From NCBI RefSeq assembly GCF_900454495.1, contig NZ_UGSI01000001.1:1798001-1862000 (forward strand): 64,000 nucleotides of DNA, given 5' to 3'. The DNA comes from Paenibacillus macerans (lineage in GTDB: Bacteria > Bacillota > Bacilli > Paenibacillales > Paenibacillaceae). Shown here one piece after another: positions 17,425-25,531 of this stretch. The translations under genes were made by a program, and so were the position numbers. A model generated the notes under the pieces. That model had not been told where the DNA came from. It did not search any database and saw only the letters and a list, made by a program, of their open reading frames with translations. The stretch's first letter is position 1. Each line of letters opens with the position of its first letter.

Positions 17425-18267
17425 TTAACAGGCTGACACCGGGGTATAAATGCAAAGGTGCAGGTCGGGATGATCCGTCGTAAACGCTAATGAATTAATA
17501 TCGTAAACAAAAACTTGATTTTCGTCAGATCCACGGTAAAAAACCCGGGTCACCCTCTTCACTTCCACACGATGCAGCTGCCAAAGGTCCGCAAATTCAG
17601 CGGATTCCCTGGAGAGCTCGGCCACGAACTGTGCAAACCACGGGTCATGCGCATATTTGTCATAGGAAGTGCGGAAAATCGCCACCGAATGCGCCGCCAT
17701 CTCTTCCCAGTTGATCAGGCGCTTTCGCATTTCCGGATCGGTGAACAGCAGGGTCATCATATTCCGCTGTCCCTGCGGCTGCGCCGAAAAGTCCGCTATA
17801 CATTCATCGACCGCCCGGTTCCACACCAACAGCTCGGCCCGGTCATTGCTGATGAAACAAGGAAAAGCCATCGCATCTACAATTTCTTTCCACTGCGGTT
17901 TCACTTCCGTCGTAATCTTCGTCACCGCTTCGGGCTCGTTGGCATTCCACAGCTTGAGCAAATGCATATGCTCATCCGGGCTCAGCCTAAGCGCCTTGCC
18001 GATGCTTTCGATCACATCCCGGGATACGGCAACTTCCCGACCCTGCTCCAGCCACGTGTAATAGGTTGCGCTAACGCCCGCCAAAATCGCAACCTCTTCA
18101 CGCCGCAAGCCCGGCGTCCGGCGCTGGCCGTGCGATTTTGGCAAACCCGCCTGTTCCGGCTGCAGCCGGGCCCGGCGCGATTTCAAATAATCGCCCAGCG
18201 TTTTGGCGCGGGTGCTGTTCAAGTCCGTGCTTACGAGATTACCGTTAATCCCGTTTTGGTCGAGCAT
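17425..18267 (-). CDS. XRE-family regulator with MmyB-like ligand domain
   Basis: 280 residues. The N-terminal helix-turn-helix contains TPGLRREEVAILAGVSATYYTWLEQGRE, the signature of the MmyB-type regulators. A C-terminal PAS-like MmyB domain follows (from about WKEIVDAMAFPCFISNDRAELLVWN). In this family the C-terminal half may bind a fatty-acid-like ligand. The ATG at 18267 follows AGAGG by eight bases; a start at 18306 is also open. The aldo/keto reductase gene follows on the same strand and is a plausible target, since such regulators often adjoin a redox enzyme. Confidence 0.85.
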   Translation of the reverse strand: MLDQNGINGNLVSTDLNSTRAKTLGDYLKSRRARLQPEQAGLPKSHGQRRTPGLRREEVAILAGVSATYYTWLEQGREVAVSRDVIESIGKALRLSPDEHMHLLKLWNANEPEAVTKITTEVKPQWKEIVDAMAFPCFISNDRAELLVWNRAVDECIADFSAQPQGQRNMMTLLFTDPEMRKRLINWEEMAAHSVAIFRTSYDKYAHDPWFAQFVAELSRESAEFADLWQLHRVEVKRVTRVFYRGSDENQVFVYDINSLAFTTDHPDLHLCIYTPVSAC

Positions 18268-18434
18268 GAGATCCGCCTCTTTCTCTTGACTAGGTTCGTA
18301 AACCAAATTGTATCATGGCTTTGTGCACCGACAACAGCGTTAAGGAGAGGGATGTCGCGATGAAAGCGCTATAAAAAATCCCATTTTCAAAAAATTCTCC
18401 TATATCTTTAAGCGGTCTGCCCCTAAATAATGAA

Positions 18435-18448
18435 GGAAAGCGCTGCAG
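18435..18448 (+). promoter_or_regulatory. cre-like site upstream of the large glycosidase gene
   Basis: GGAAAGCGCTGCAG resembles the CcpA box TGWAARCGYTWNCW at about 10 of 14 positions. The core AAGCGCTGCAG recurs exactly at 26974-26984, upstream of a sugar-binding-protein gene. It lies 37 bases before the start codon, so binding there would block expression. Regulator assignment is inferred. Confidence 0.35.
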
Positions 18449-18485
18449 AACGCTAAATTTGGATGTGCAAAGGAGAATGCAGATT

Positions 18486-20774
18486 ATGCCGCAATCGTTT
18501 CAATCCATCAGCGAAGCTTTGGCGCAGCCCAAAAGCCGTTACTTTGGCGTCGTCTACGAGAACGGGCGGTTTGCCGCAAATGACGAGTTGAGTTTTTTTG
18601 GGCGCAAGCTGCCCGACCCTGAACTGACTTTCGACATTTCCAATAATAAAATACTCGTCAACGTAAACATGAACGGTTCGGTCAAATATGTTACCGTTTA
18701 TAACGGCCAATATGCCAGCGACAACATTCCCGGTGTCTGGATGTGCAAAGACTTCCGCAAAACGGGGCCGTACGCTTTTGGGTTGAAGCTGGGCGGGCAG
18801 GGGGTTGACCTGGGCCGGGACGATCTCCCTTACGCCACCTCCCTGCTTGATAATTTATTCCCCGTTACCGAATACCGGTTCGGGGACGTTCAGGCTACGC
18901 TGCTCACCTTCGCCCCCATTTCCGCCGACGGTACGGCGCGCCTGCGGGGAGCGGTTTACGGCCTGCATGTGGAAAATCGGTCCGGCCGGGATGTTTATGG
19001 CGAAGTGACGCTGCCGCGCCCGGATACCGAAGAGGAGCGGTTATTCTCCGGGCCGGACTTCTGCATTTATCCCGTGGAAATGGACGATTGGGACGCAGCG
19101 AACGCTGCAGTTCCCTTTCATCTTGCTCCAGGGCAGAGCGTTTGGGTGCCGGTCGTAATTTCCCCTCCCGGAGAGCGGACGCTCCGGCTTGTCGAAGAAA
19201 GAGGCACACTCTATTGGCTTAACGAGACCTGGGCGTATTTCCGCGGCATGCTTGGGCGGCTGGAGATGAGAGACGACCCGTTCGCGGCGGAATTCCATGA
19301 ACGGGCGATGCTGCAATGCTTTGGCTCGATCGCCATGGATCACCATGGCGCTGTCGCTGGAGCGAACTGGGGAACATATCCGACGACCGAGTTCACTTGG
19401 AATAAGGATATGTACTATTCCTTCCTCCCCTTTGAAACGGCCGAGCCGGAGCTGTTCAAGCAAGGCGTACGGTGGTTTTTGGAGCACGGAGTCCGGCCGC
19501 CCGGCAACCGCTATCCCGGCGGTATATCCCATTCGCTTAGCAACTCTTTGTCTTCCGTAGTCATGGCCGGTCTATACTACCGAAGTACTGGAGACAAACG
19601 CTTTTTCCTGGACCACCCGGAGATCGATTTAAGCTTTCGCAGGCTGCTGGAGGAGACGCTTCGGACCCGCAAGCAAGACGGTCCATGGCTGTTTCCCTCG
19701 GTCTGGCTGTCGGACGCCTATTCGCTCGGCGACTACCACACGGGCTCCAACGTCGTGGCCTGGGCCGCTTTCCGCCATTACGCCCGCATCGTCGGCGAGG
19801 TGTTCGGGGATACGGAAACCGCCGAACATTACCGGACCATCGCCGCGCGGATCAAGGACGATTTGCAGCGGCTCAATACGGCGGAGGGCCCTTTCGGCCT
19901 CCAGTATACGGAAGGAACCAGCGCCGGAAGCGACACCTTAAAAGACGATGCGAGCAGGTACGCCGGGGGTTACGCGGATTTCGGCATGCAGTTCATCGGC
20001 CATTTGACGAAAAGCGGCTCCATCGACCTGTTCCATCATGATGGAGAGGAATCGGATACGATTCTCATGCCGCTGTACGGGTATGCCGCCTATGACGATC
20101 CGGCGTACCGGCATTATATGCAATTTTCGCTAAGCCCCCATAATCCGACCTATAATCCGGAATCCAGGGGCATTCAGTGGGGCGATCACGCCGCCTGCAC
20201 GTTTCCCGGTTACATGAGCGGTATGGGCATGATTACCGACTTCGCCTCCATGTCCGGAACGGACGGCTATTTTACGCAAATCCGCAAGCTGACCGACGCA
20301 GACGGCTCGCTCTGGTGGTGGCCTTATCTTAACGGCGCGCGATACGGAGATGTGGTCCGGCACCACAACTGCGGCAAATGCGGCTGGGCATCGGGGGTAT
20401 TTTCCGGCCTGTTCGTCTCGCAGATTCTGGGAATAGCCTATGATGCTCCCGCGCACCGCTTGTCTTTTCGCCCACTGCGCGCCGCCGGTTCCTTCGCCTG
20501 GGAAGGCGTAAGGCTAGGAAGCGGCGCGTTTAACCTCTCCTACCGCCAGGAGGGGAATGTTGCGGAAGCGATCGCGGCCAACATCGGCGCCCGGGCGGTG
20601 GCCGTGCTTGTGGAGCTCCCCTGCGAACAAGCCGCAAGTGCCCAGGCGTTCATAAACGGCAAGCCCGCTAGAGACCGCGTGGAAAACGGTTATCACAACG
20701 GCTGCGCAACCGTCATTTTCAAAGCAACGATTCAGCCCGGAGAAAGCAAATCCTTTATCATTACCCTCAGATAA
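18486..20774 (+). CDS. Putative (alpha/alpha)6-barrel glycoside hydrolase, family not assigned
   Basis: A cytoplasmic protein of 762 residues with no signal peptide. An N-terminal beta-sandwich-like half (to about residue 260) is followed by a part rich in Trp, Tyr, His and acidic residues (TEFTWNKDMYYSFLPFE, WLSDAYSLGDYHTGSNVVAWAAFRHYARIVGE, ESRGIQWGDHAACTFPGYMSGMGM, RHHNCGKCGWASGVFSGL). It then closes with a small beta domain. This resembles six-hairpin glycosidases or phosphorylases acting on oligosaccharides. The family and catalytic acids are not certain. The start is an ATG ten bases after AAGGAG. Not obviously in an operon; a cre-like box lies just upstream. Confidence 0.6.
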   Translation: MPQSFQSISEALAQPKSRYFGVVYENGRFAANDELSFFGRKLPDPELTFDISNNKILVNVNMNGSVKYVTVYNGQYASDNIPGVWMCKDFRKTGPYAFGLKLGGQGVDLGRDDLPYATSLLDNLFPVTEYRFGDVQATLLTFAPISADGTARLRGAVYGLHVENRSGRDVYGEVTLPRPDTEEERLFSGPDFCIYPVEMDDWDAANAAVPFHLAPGQSVWVPVVISPPGERTLRLVEERGTLYWLNETWAYFRGMLGRLEMRDDPFAAEFHERAMLQCFGSIAMDHHGAVAGANWGTYPTTEFTWNKDMYYSFLPFETAEPELFKQGVRWFLEHGVRPPGNRYPGGISHSLSNSLSSVVMAGLYYRSTGDKRFFLDHPEIDLSFRRLLEETLRTRKQDGPWLFPSVWLSDAYSLGDYHTGSNVVAWAAFRHYARIVGEVFGDTETAEHYRTIAARIKDDLQRLNTAEGPFGLQYTEGTSAGSDTLKDDASRYAGGYADFGMQFIGHLTKSGSIDLFHHDGEESDTILMPLYGYAAYDDPAYRHYMQFSLSPHNPTYNPESRGIQWGDHAACTFPGYMSGMGMITDFASMSGTDGYFTQIRKLTDADGSLWWWPYLNGARYGDVVRHHNCGKCGWASGVFSGLFVSQILGIAYDAPAHRLSFRPLRAAGSFAWEGVRLGSGAFNLSYRQEGNVAEAIAANIGARAVAVLVELPCEQAASAQAFINGKPARDRVENGYHNGCATVIFKATIQPGESKSFIITLR

Positions 20775-20802
20775 TAAGATGATTTGCGGCACGGATTTTT
20801 GC

Positions 20803-20808
20803 TATAAT
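20803..20808 (+). promoter_or_regulatory. Extended -10 promoter element
   Basis: TGCTATAAT, with a perfect -10 hexamer and the TG extension, lies 27 bases before the small leader ORF and about 200 before the CD3324-family gene. No good -35 is seen, which an extended -10 tolerates. Confidence 0.5.
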
Positions 20809-20834
20809 GACAATATTAAGGGAGGTGCTTACCA

Positions 20835-20927
20835 TTGGAGAATCTCTTAAGATTGTCCGCTACTTTGTCCACTCATGCAAAGCCTGTTATTAGGAAGGCG
20901 ATACTTTGCATGGGGCGAAACAACTAG
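20835..20927 (+). CDS. Candidate 30-residue leader peptide
   Basis: A TTG-started frame with an excellent ribosome binding site (GGGAGGTG, nine bases before the TTG) and a promoter-like element close upstream. It encodes MENLLRLSATLSTHAKPVIR and ten more residues, ending in TAG. No similarity is recognised. It precedes the CD3324-family gene by about 80 bases, with a hairpin in between, so it may be a regulatory leader peptide or an independent small protein. Confidence 0.4.
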   Translation: MENLLRLSATLSTHAKPVIRKAILCMGRNN

Positions 20928-20967
20928 TTCATCGCCGAACAAGCTTTTCTAATATTTTGGCTTTGCA

Positions 20968-20994
20968 CCTTATTTTTTAGAAAACTAAAATAAG
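20968..20994 (+). promoter_or_regulatory. Hairpin next to the CD3324-gene ribosome binding site
   Basis: CCTTATTTTTTAG and CTAAAATAAGG pair around an AAAA loop with a two-base bulge. The stem ends immediately before GGGGCGGG, which serves as ribosome binding site for the ATG at 21006. Folding could limit access of the ribosome. There is no T run after the stem, so it is not a standard terminator. Confidence 0.4.
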
Positions 20995-21005
20995 GGGCGG
21001 GCAAA

Positions 21006-21275
21006 ATGAAATATACGAATGCAACGAAAGTTTTACCCGAAAAGCTGATCGTGGAGATCCAAAAATATGTCCAAGGGGAAACTCTTTACATCCCCAAGCA
21101 GACAACGGAATATAAACATTGGGGCAGTTTAAGCGGCGGAAGACGGAGGCTGGACCGGCGAAATGCCGCCATCAGAGCCGCTTTTAGGAATGGCTGCAGT
21201 ATCGAACGGCTAGCGGACGAATATTACCTTTCAACAGAAACGATCAAAAAAATTGTTTACTCGCATAAAAAATAA
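21006..21275 (+). CDS. CD3324 family protein (Mor-like helix-turn-helix)
   Basis: 89 residues (MKYTNATKVLPEKLIVEIQKY...). The family is widespread in Bacillota. The C-terminal half SGGRRRLDRRNAAIRAAFRNGCSIERLADEYYLSTETIKKIV has the form of a helix-turn-helix similar to Mor/C transcription activators. The N-terminal half (ETLYIPK) matches the family. Probably a small DNA-binding regulator; target unknown. It ends in a terminator and stands alone apart from the leader ORF upstream. Confidence 0.85.
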   Translation: MKYTNATKVLPEKLIVEIQKYVQGETLYIPKQTTEYKHWGSLSGGRRRLDRRNAAIRAAFRNGCSIERLADEYYLSTETIKKIVYSHKK

Positions 21276-21277
21276 CA

Positions 21278-21314
21278 AAAAGCACTGGTGAAAATGTTCC
21301 TCATCAGTGCTTTT
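21278..21314. terminator. Intrinsic terminator, bidirectional
   Basis: AAAAGCACTG (21278-21287) pairs with CAGTGCTTTT (21305-21314). It lies between the CD3324 gene and the converging alpha/beta hydrolase gene. A-rich and T-rich flanks on either side suit both directions. Confidence 0.75.
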
Positions 21315-21323
21315 CATATTATC

Positions 21324-22295
21324 TCAAAGTAAATCCAGAGCTTTAAGCAAGGCGTATTCGCTTGATTCGGCGCCTTCTCTGGAAAAATGCGCATCCGGAA
21401 ACATCGGGGACAAATGATGGTACCCGGGGTAGACATGCAATTCCGTTAATACTCCATCAAAGACAAGCTGTTTTGCAAAAAGCAAGGCCTCATCGATGAA
21501 TAAATCAATAGTGCCTATATTTATATAAGTGGGGGGTAATCCGGCCAACGATGTGGCCCGTGCAGGCACGTAATACTCGCTTACCTCCTCCAGACCCGGT
21601 TCATGCCCCAACACCGATTTCCAGCCAAAATAATTGCTTTGTTTGGTCCAAACGAACTCGCCCGCATACGGATGCTCCGGCCCAATACTCGTGCGGTCAT
21701 CCAGCATCGGCCGCAATAATCTTAGATGATGGACCTCGAATTCCTTCCGATCGCGAATGTATAAGGCTAGACCGGCCGCCAAGCCGCCGCCGGCGCTGCT
21801 GCCGCCAAGGGCGACTTTTTGCGTATCGATTCCCAATTCCTCCGCATGGTCAATACACCATTTCAGCCCTGAATAGCAATCCTGCAATTGACTTGGCTGA
21901 ACATGCTCAGGCGCTAATCGATAATAAACGGATACGCAGCAAAAACCATGCTGTGCGGCCAGCGCCGCATTCCCCGGACGATCCCCGGCCGGACTCCCCA
22001 AAACCATGCCCCCGCCATGAATCGAATAATATAACGGCATTTTAGGATGCTTTGGCTGGATTGGCTTAATGATTTCTATTCGAATATCCGGACCGCCAAA
22101 ATAACTTGGCACCGCCTTTTCTTCCAACGTAACCGGGAACATCTGCGTTACATCCAGTTGCCGCATCATTTGCGCTTGATTCTTTCGCGACTCCATTAGC
22201 GTAGATGCAGTGAGATTGGTTGTCGGGATTAAATCAATCGCGCTAACAATTTCCGGATCAACCAGATGTCTGCTTCTGCTTGTTTTCTCTTCCAT
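21324..22295 (-). CDS. Alpha/beta hydrolase of the hormone-sensitive-lipase group
   Basis: 323 residues from the ATG at 22295 (GGGGAG nine bases upstream). It has the oxyanion motif HGGGMVLGSPAGD and nucleophile elbow GGSSAGGGLAAG. The acid is probably the Asp in TIDLFIDEA, and the His is in YPGYHHLSP. This is the bacterial HSL esterase layout, acting on short acyl esters. No signal peptide, so cytoplasmic. A cre-like palindrome lies about 115 bases upstream. It is separated by a terminator from the GH172 gene. It could deacetylate imported sugars, but that is conjecture. Confidence 0.8.
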   Translation of the reverse strand: MEEKTSRSRHLVDPEIVSAIDLIPTTNLTASTLMESRKNQAQMMRQLDVTQMFPVTLEEKAVPSYFGGPDIRIEIIKPIQPKHPKMPLYYSIHGGGMVLGSPAGDRPGNAALAAQHGFCCVSVYYRLAPEHVQPSQLQDCYSGLKWCIDHAEELGIDTQKVALGGSSAGGGLAAGLALYIRDRKEFEVHHLRLLRPMLDDRTSIGPEHPYAGEFVWTKQSNYFGWKSVLGHEPGLEEVSEYYVPARATSLAGLPPTYINIGTIDLFIDEALLFAKQLVFDGVLTELHVYPGYHHLSPMFPDAHFSREGAESSEYALLKALDLL

Positions 22296-22406
22296 AGTTA
22301 ATGACTCCCCGCTTTCCCTCTTTTCAGACACTCCTATTTTAAAACGTGCACAAAGCATCCAAAATATAAACATTGACTTAGAATCATTTTTGCCATAAAA
22401 GACTCG

Positions 22407-22420
22407 GTAAAGCGCTTTGA
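22407..22420 (-). promoter_or_regulatory. cre-like palindrome upstream of the hydrolase gene
   Basis: GTAAAGCGCTTTGA contains the perfect palindrome AAAGCGCTTT and matches the CcpA consensus at about 11 of 14 positions. It lies between the terminator of the GH172 unit and the alpha/beta hydrolase gene, so catabolite control of the hydrolase is possible. Confidence 0.35.
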
Positions 22421-22429
22421 CCCCGGCGA

Positions 22430-22475
22430 AAAAAACAGCGGCAAGTCCGGGCATTTCCCGGCTTGCCGCTGCTTT
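22430..22475 (-). terminator. Intrinsic terminator after the first GH172 gene
   Basis: CAGCGGCAAG plus CCGGG (22436-22451) pairs with CCCGG plus CTTGCCGCTG (22457-22471), giving a stem of about 15 bp. On the minus strand it is followed by a run of six Ts, a textbook end for the ROK-to-GH172 unit. A shorter T run on the plus strand allows some bidirectional use. Confidence 0.85.
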
Positions 22476-22486
22476 TAACTTTTAAC

Positions 22487-23644
22487 TTAGAACGTGCGGT
22501 AAAACAACCTGGCGCTTTCCTTCTCCGGAATCGGCAGGCGCTGCGCTACTGGCAGCATCTGCGGAAACGCCTTGTGCGGCTCGCGCTGATACCAGTAAGC
22601 GACCGACGCATAGTCGTTCGATTGAGCGTTTCCGTGCCCGTGCTCGATGCTGAAGCGGAGCGACTTGCGGAAGATGATCGGATCAACGATATGAAAGCGG
22701 TATTGCGTCATTTTGCCGGAATAATCGTTAAACGAAATCGTGTTGCTCTCTTTCCAAGCATCGCCGTTTTCCCGGATCGGCGCGTACAGCGACAAGCCGT
22801 GGTACGGAGCATAATACTTTCCGGCGGGATAGCCCCAGGCGGCGCAGAAATAATCCTCCGTTCCCGTCCCGTGCAGGCGGGGCGGCCACGGTTCGCCGTC
22901 GATAAAGAACATATCGTCTCCCTCCCCCGGCCAACTAAAGCCCGGCATCGGATTGAGGTGGTCGATGCTTAAGTTGCAGCCCACATAGTGGCCTTCGCCC
23001 ACCGCATCCAGCAGCACGTAATTGTCGTCTCCGGTCAGATTTTTCAGCTCATATACTTTTTGGTCGGCATAATTGGCCTTGTCCTGCTGATCGTGTTCCG
23101 CTTTCAGCGCGGCCAAGTCCACCAAGCCCTGCGTCGGATTCTCCCTGCGCCACGAGGCGTGGAAATAGAAGCTGTCGTCCGGCACCTCTTTTTCCACATA
23201 GTCCACGTAAAAGTACAAGATCATCTCGTCCTCGCACTCATTGACGATTTCGATCCGCGCCCCTTTGCGGAACGGCATTTCAAAAAAGCAGTTCATCGCC
23301 GCTTTGTCTTCAATCACGCCTTGAGTCGTAATCATATTGAGTGGCGCGGACACATAGTGGCTGGCCACGCCGTGCCCGACGCCGAAGAAGTCGCCGACCG
23401 GCGAGTCCACGCTTGGTTCCTGTTCGTCATCCCAAAACATGCGGATCAATACTTTGCGGAACGCGTATTTGTTTTTCGCCGCGATGGTCATCCAAATATG
23501 CTGAATCACGCCCGAACCGGCGATTTCCGCAATCGCCGCCGTTTGCCCGGCCCCAATCACAATGAAGTCCCTGTTGCCGCCCGTTTGATCCCAGCTCGAC
23601 AGCCGCCGGGATGTCCCTTCCTTGCGCAAGTATAACTGGTTCAT
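22487..23644 (-). CDS. GH172 (DUF2961) glycosidase, first paralogue
   Basis: 385 residues. Hallmarks are GVIQHIWMT near the N-terminus, SPVGDFFGVGHG, GEGDDMFFIDGE (240-251) and HGTGTEDYFCAAWG (258-271), whose Glu residues are the likely catalytic carboxylates. Family knowledge: DUF2961 became GH172 after a member was shown to make and split difructose dianhydride I; other members are alpha-D-arabinofuranosidases. The start is the ATG at 23644 after GGGAGG. No signal peptide. It closes the operon of two permeases and a binding protein, so the substrate should be what they import. A paralogue lies at 36559. Confidence 0.85.
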   Translation of the reverse strand: MNQLYLRKEGTSRRLSSWDQTGGNRDFIVIGAGQTAAIAEIAGSGVIQHIWMTIAAKNKYAFRKVLIRMFWDDEQEPSVDSPVGDFFGVGHGVASHYVSAPLNMITTQGVIEDKAAMNCFFEMPFRKGARIEIVNECEDEMILYFYVDYVEKEVPDDSFYFHASWRRENPTQGLVDLAALKAEHDQQDKANYADQKVYELKNLTGDDNYVLLDAVGEGHYVGCNLSIDHLNPMPGFSWPGEGDDMFFIDGEPWPPRLHGTGTEDYFCAAWGYPAGKYYAPYHGLSLYAPIRENGDAWKESNTISFNDYSGKMTQYRFHIVDPIIFRKSLRFSIEHGHGNAQSNDYASVAYWYQREPHKAFPQMLPVAQRLPIPEKESARLFYRTF

Positions 23645-23674
23645 ACCGCTTCCTCCCACTCATTTAAAGTCAAT

Positions 23675-24508
23675 TCAAGCCTTAATCCCCGTTAACGTAA
23701 TCCCTTCGATGAAATATCGCTGCCCGATGAAAAATACGATTATCGCCGGCAGCAGCACCACGGTGGCCGCCGCCATCATCAGATGCCACTCCGCCGAATA
23801 CATGCCTTTAAACTGCTGCAGACCGAGAGCCAGCGTATATTTGGTTTCGTCGTTCAAATAAACAAGCGGACCGAGAAAATCGTTCCACGCCGCCAAAAAC
23901 GAAAACAAACCGACGACAATCAGCGCGGGTTTGGTGAGCGGCAGGATGATCGACCAGAATATCCGTAAATGGCCGGCACCGTCCACGTAAGCCGCTTCAT
24001 CCAGATCCCGGGGGATGCTGAGGTAGAACTGGCGCAGCAGAAAAATGTTGAACGCGCCGCCGCCAAACCAAGCCGGAGCGATCAGCGGGATAAAGGAATT
24101 GGTTAAACCCACTTTGCTCCAGCCGATAAACGTTGGGATCAAGGTGACCGCGTACGGCAGCATCATGCTGGACAGCAGCAGGCTGAACACCAGGTTCCTG
24201 CCTTTCCAGGCCATCCGCGCGAAGCTGTAGGCGCTGATCGAGCTGGTTACGATGACGCCCAGCACCGAAAAGACGACGATGATCGCGGTGTTCACGAAAT
24301 ACCGGCCAAAAGGCAGGATCGTCAGCGCCTCGCTGTAATTAGAAAATTGCACGGGATTGGGAATCCACACCGGCGGCAGCTCGAAAATTTGCCCCATATT
24401 CATCAGCGAACTGCGGACGAGCCATACCAGCGGCAGCAGGCTAAAGATTCCCCCGGCCGCCAGCACCAGGTAGATCAGTCCTTTTTCAAACCAAGCCTTG
24501 GCTCTCAT
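23675..24508 (-). CDS. Sugar ABC transporter permease, MalG/AraQ type
   Basis: 277 residues with six predicted membrane segments and the EAA loop EAAYVDGAGHLRIFWSIILPLTKPA, where the transporter ATPase docks. It begins at an ATG (24508) overlapping the stop of the MalF-type gene by four bases. No ATPase gene accompanies the operon; in Bacillota a shared MsmX-type ATPase energises such importers. With the upstream permease and binding protein it should import an oligosaccharide for the GH172 enzyme. Confidence 0.9.
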   Translation of the reverse strand: MRAKAWFEKGLIYLVLAAGGIFSLLPLVWLVRSSLMNMGQIFELPPVWIPNPVQFSNYSEALTILPFGRYFVNTAIIVVFSVLGVIVTSSISAYSFARMAWKGRNLVFSLLLSSMMLPYAVTLIPTFIGWSKVGLTNSFIPLIAPAWFGGGAFNIFLLRQFYLSIPRDLDEAAYVDGAGHLRIFWSIILPLTKPALIVVGLFSFLAAWNDFLGPLVYLNDETKYTLALGLQQFKGMYSAEWHLMMAAATVVLLPAIIVFFIGQRYFIEGITLTGIKA

Positions 24509-25440
24509 CGCGCGCCATCCCCCTCGTAATAAACCCATTTGTTCGATGTCCTGAACACGACGTAGGTCAAAATCATAATGATGGCGAACAGCACCCAGGC
24601 GATTGCGCTGGCGCTCCCCATCCGCGAGAACTGAAACGCTTCCCGGTACAAATAAAACACATAGAACAAGCTGGCGTTATTGGGCCCGCCGTTGGTCATG
24701 ACATAAGCCTGCGAGAACACTTGAAAGCCGTTGATGATGCCCATGATCAGGTTGAAAAAAATCGTCGGCGTCATCAGCGGAATCGTAATATGGCGCAGCT
24801 TATCGAGCCGCGTTCCGCCGTCCATCTCGATCGCTTCGTACAGCGATCTGGGAATATCCTGCAGGCCCGCGAGAAAAATAATCATCGTCCCGCCCGTCGT
24901 CCACAGGTTCATTAAAGCCAGAGAAGGCACGACCGTTTTCTCGCCGAAAATCCATTGGCTTCCCGGCAGGCCCAGCGAGCGCAGCAGTTCGTTGGCGAGG
25001 CCGAGATCGGGATTAAGCAGCCACAGCCAAATAAACGAGATCGCGATGATCGGCACGATCGACGGCAAATAAAAGATCGTGCGGAAGACCGCTTTGCCTT
25101 TCACGTTCTGATTCAGCAGTATCGCCAGCAAAAAGGAGTAGATGATGCCGGTCGGTACGCTAAGGATCACGAAATAAAAAGTAACGGCCAGCGACTTGTA
25201 AAAATATTGGTCCTCCCCGCTGAACATTCGTCTATAATTATCGAGACCAGTAAAGGTCGGTGAATTCGATCCGGTGTAGTCGGTAAAACTCATGTACAGG
25301 CTGTAAATCATCGGGCCCAGCGTGAAGATGAGCAGGCCCAGAATCGCCGGCATGGCAAACAGCCAGCCGTAAAGGTCTCTTCGCTTTGTATAGCGCTTGT
25401 TCCGCAACCGATTCCCGCTCCGGGAAGAGATGGTTTCCAC
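24505..25440 (-). CDS. Sugar ABC transporter permease, MalF/UgpA type
   Basis: 311 residues, six membrane segments, N-terminal cytoplasmic basic stretch (RNKRYTKRRDLYGW), PAILGLLIFTLGPMIYSLYMSF, and the EAA loop YEAIEMDGGTRLDKLRHITIPLMTPT. GGAGGGG precedes a GTG at 25440, taken as the start; a TTG two codons earlier is also possible. Partner of the MalG-type permease. Confidence 0.9.
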   Translation of the reverse strand: METISSRSGNRLRNKRYTKRRDLYGWLFAMPAILGLLIFTLGPMIYSLYMSFTDYTGSNSPTFTGLDNYRRMFSGEDQYFYKSLAVTFYFVILSVPTGIIYSFLLAILLNQNVKGKAVFRTIFYLPSIVPIIAISFIWLWLLNPDLGLANELLRSLGLPGSQWIFGEKTVVPSLALMNLWTTGGTMIIFLAGLQDIPRSLYEAIEMDGGTRLDKLRHITIPLMTPTIFFNLIMGIINGFQVFSQAYVMTNGGPNNASLFYVFYLYREAFQFSRMGSASAIAWVLFAIIMILTYVVFRTSNKWVYYEGDGAR

Positions 25441-25531
25441 AAGCAAGTCCCCCTCCGTCGAAACGCCCTGGCGAAGGCCGCCGCCGCTGGCAACGAGCTT
25501 TACGGCGACGGCGCTTTCGCACAGCGCTTCG

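Noticed and set aside
22430..22475. Hairpin considered as a transposon end
   Set aside because: The T run on the minus strand directly after a gene stop fits an intrinsic terminator.
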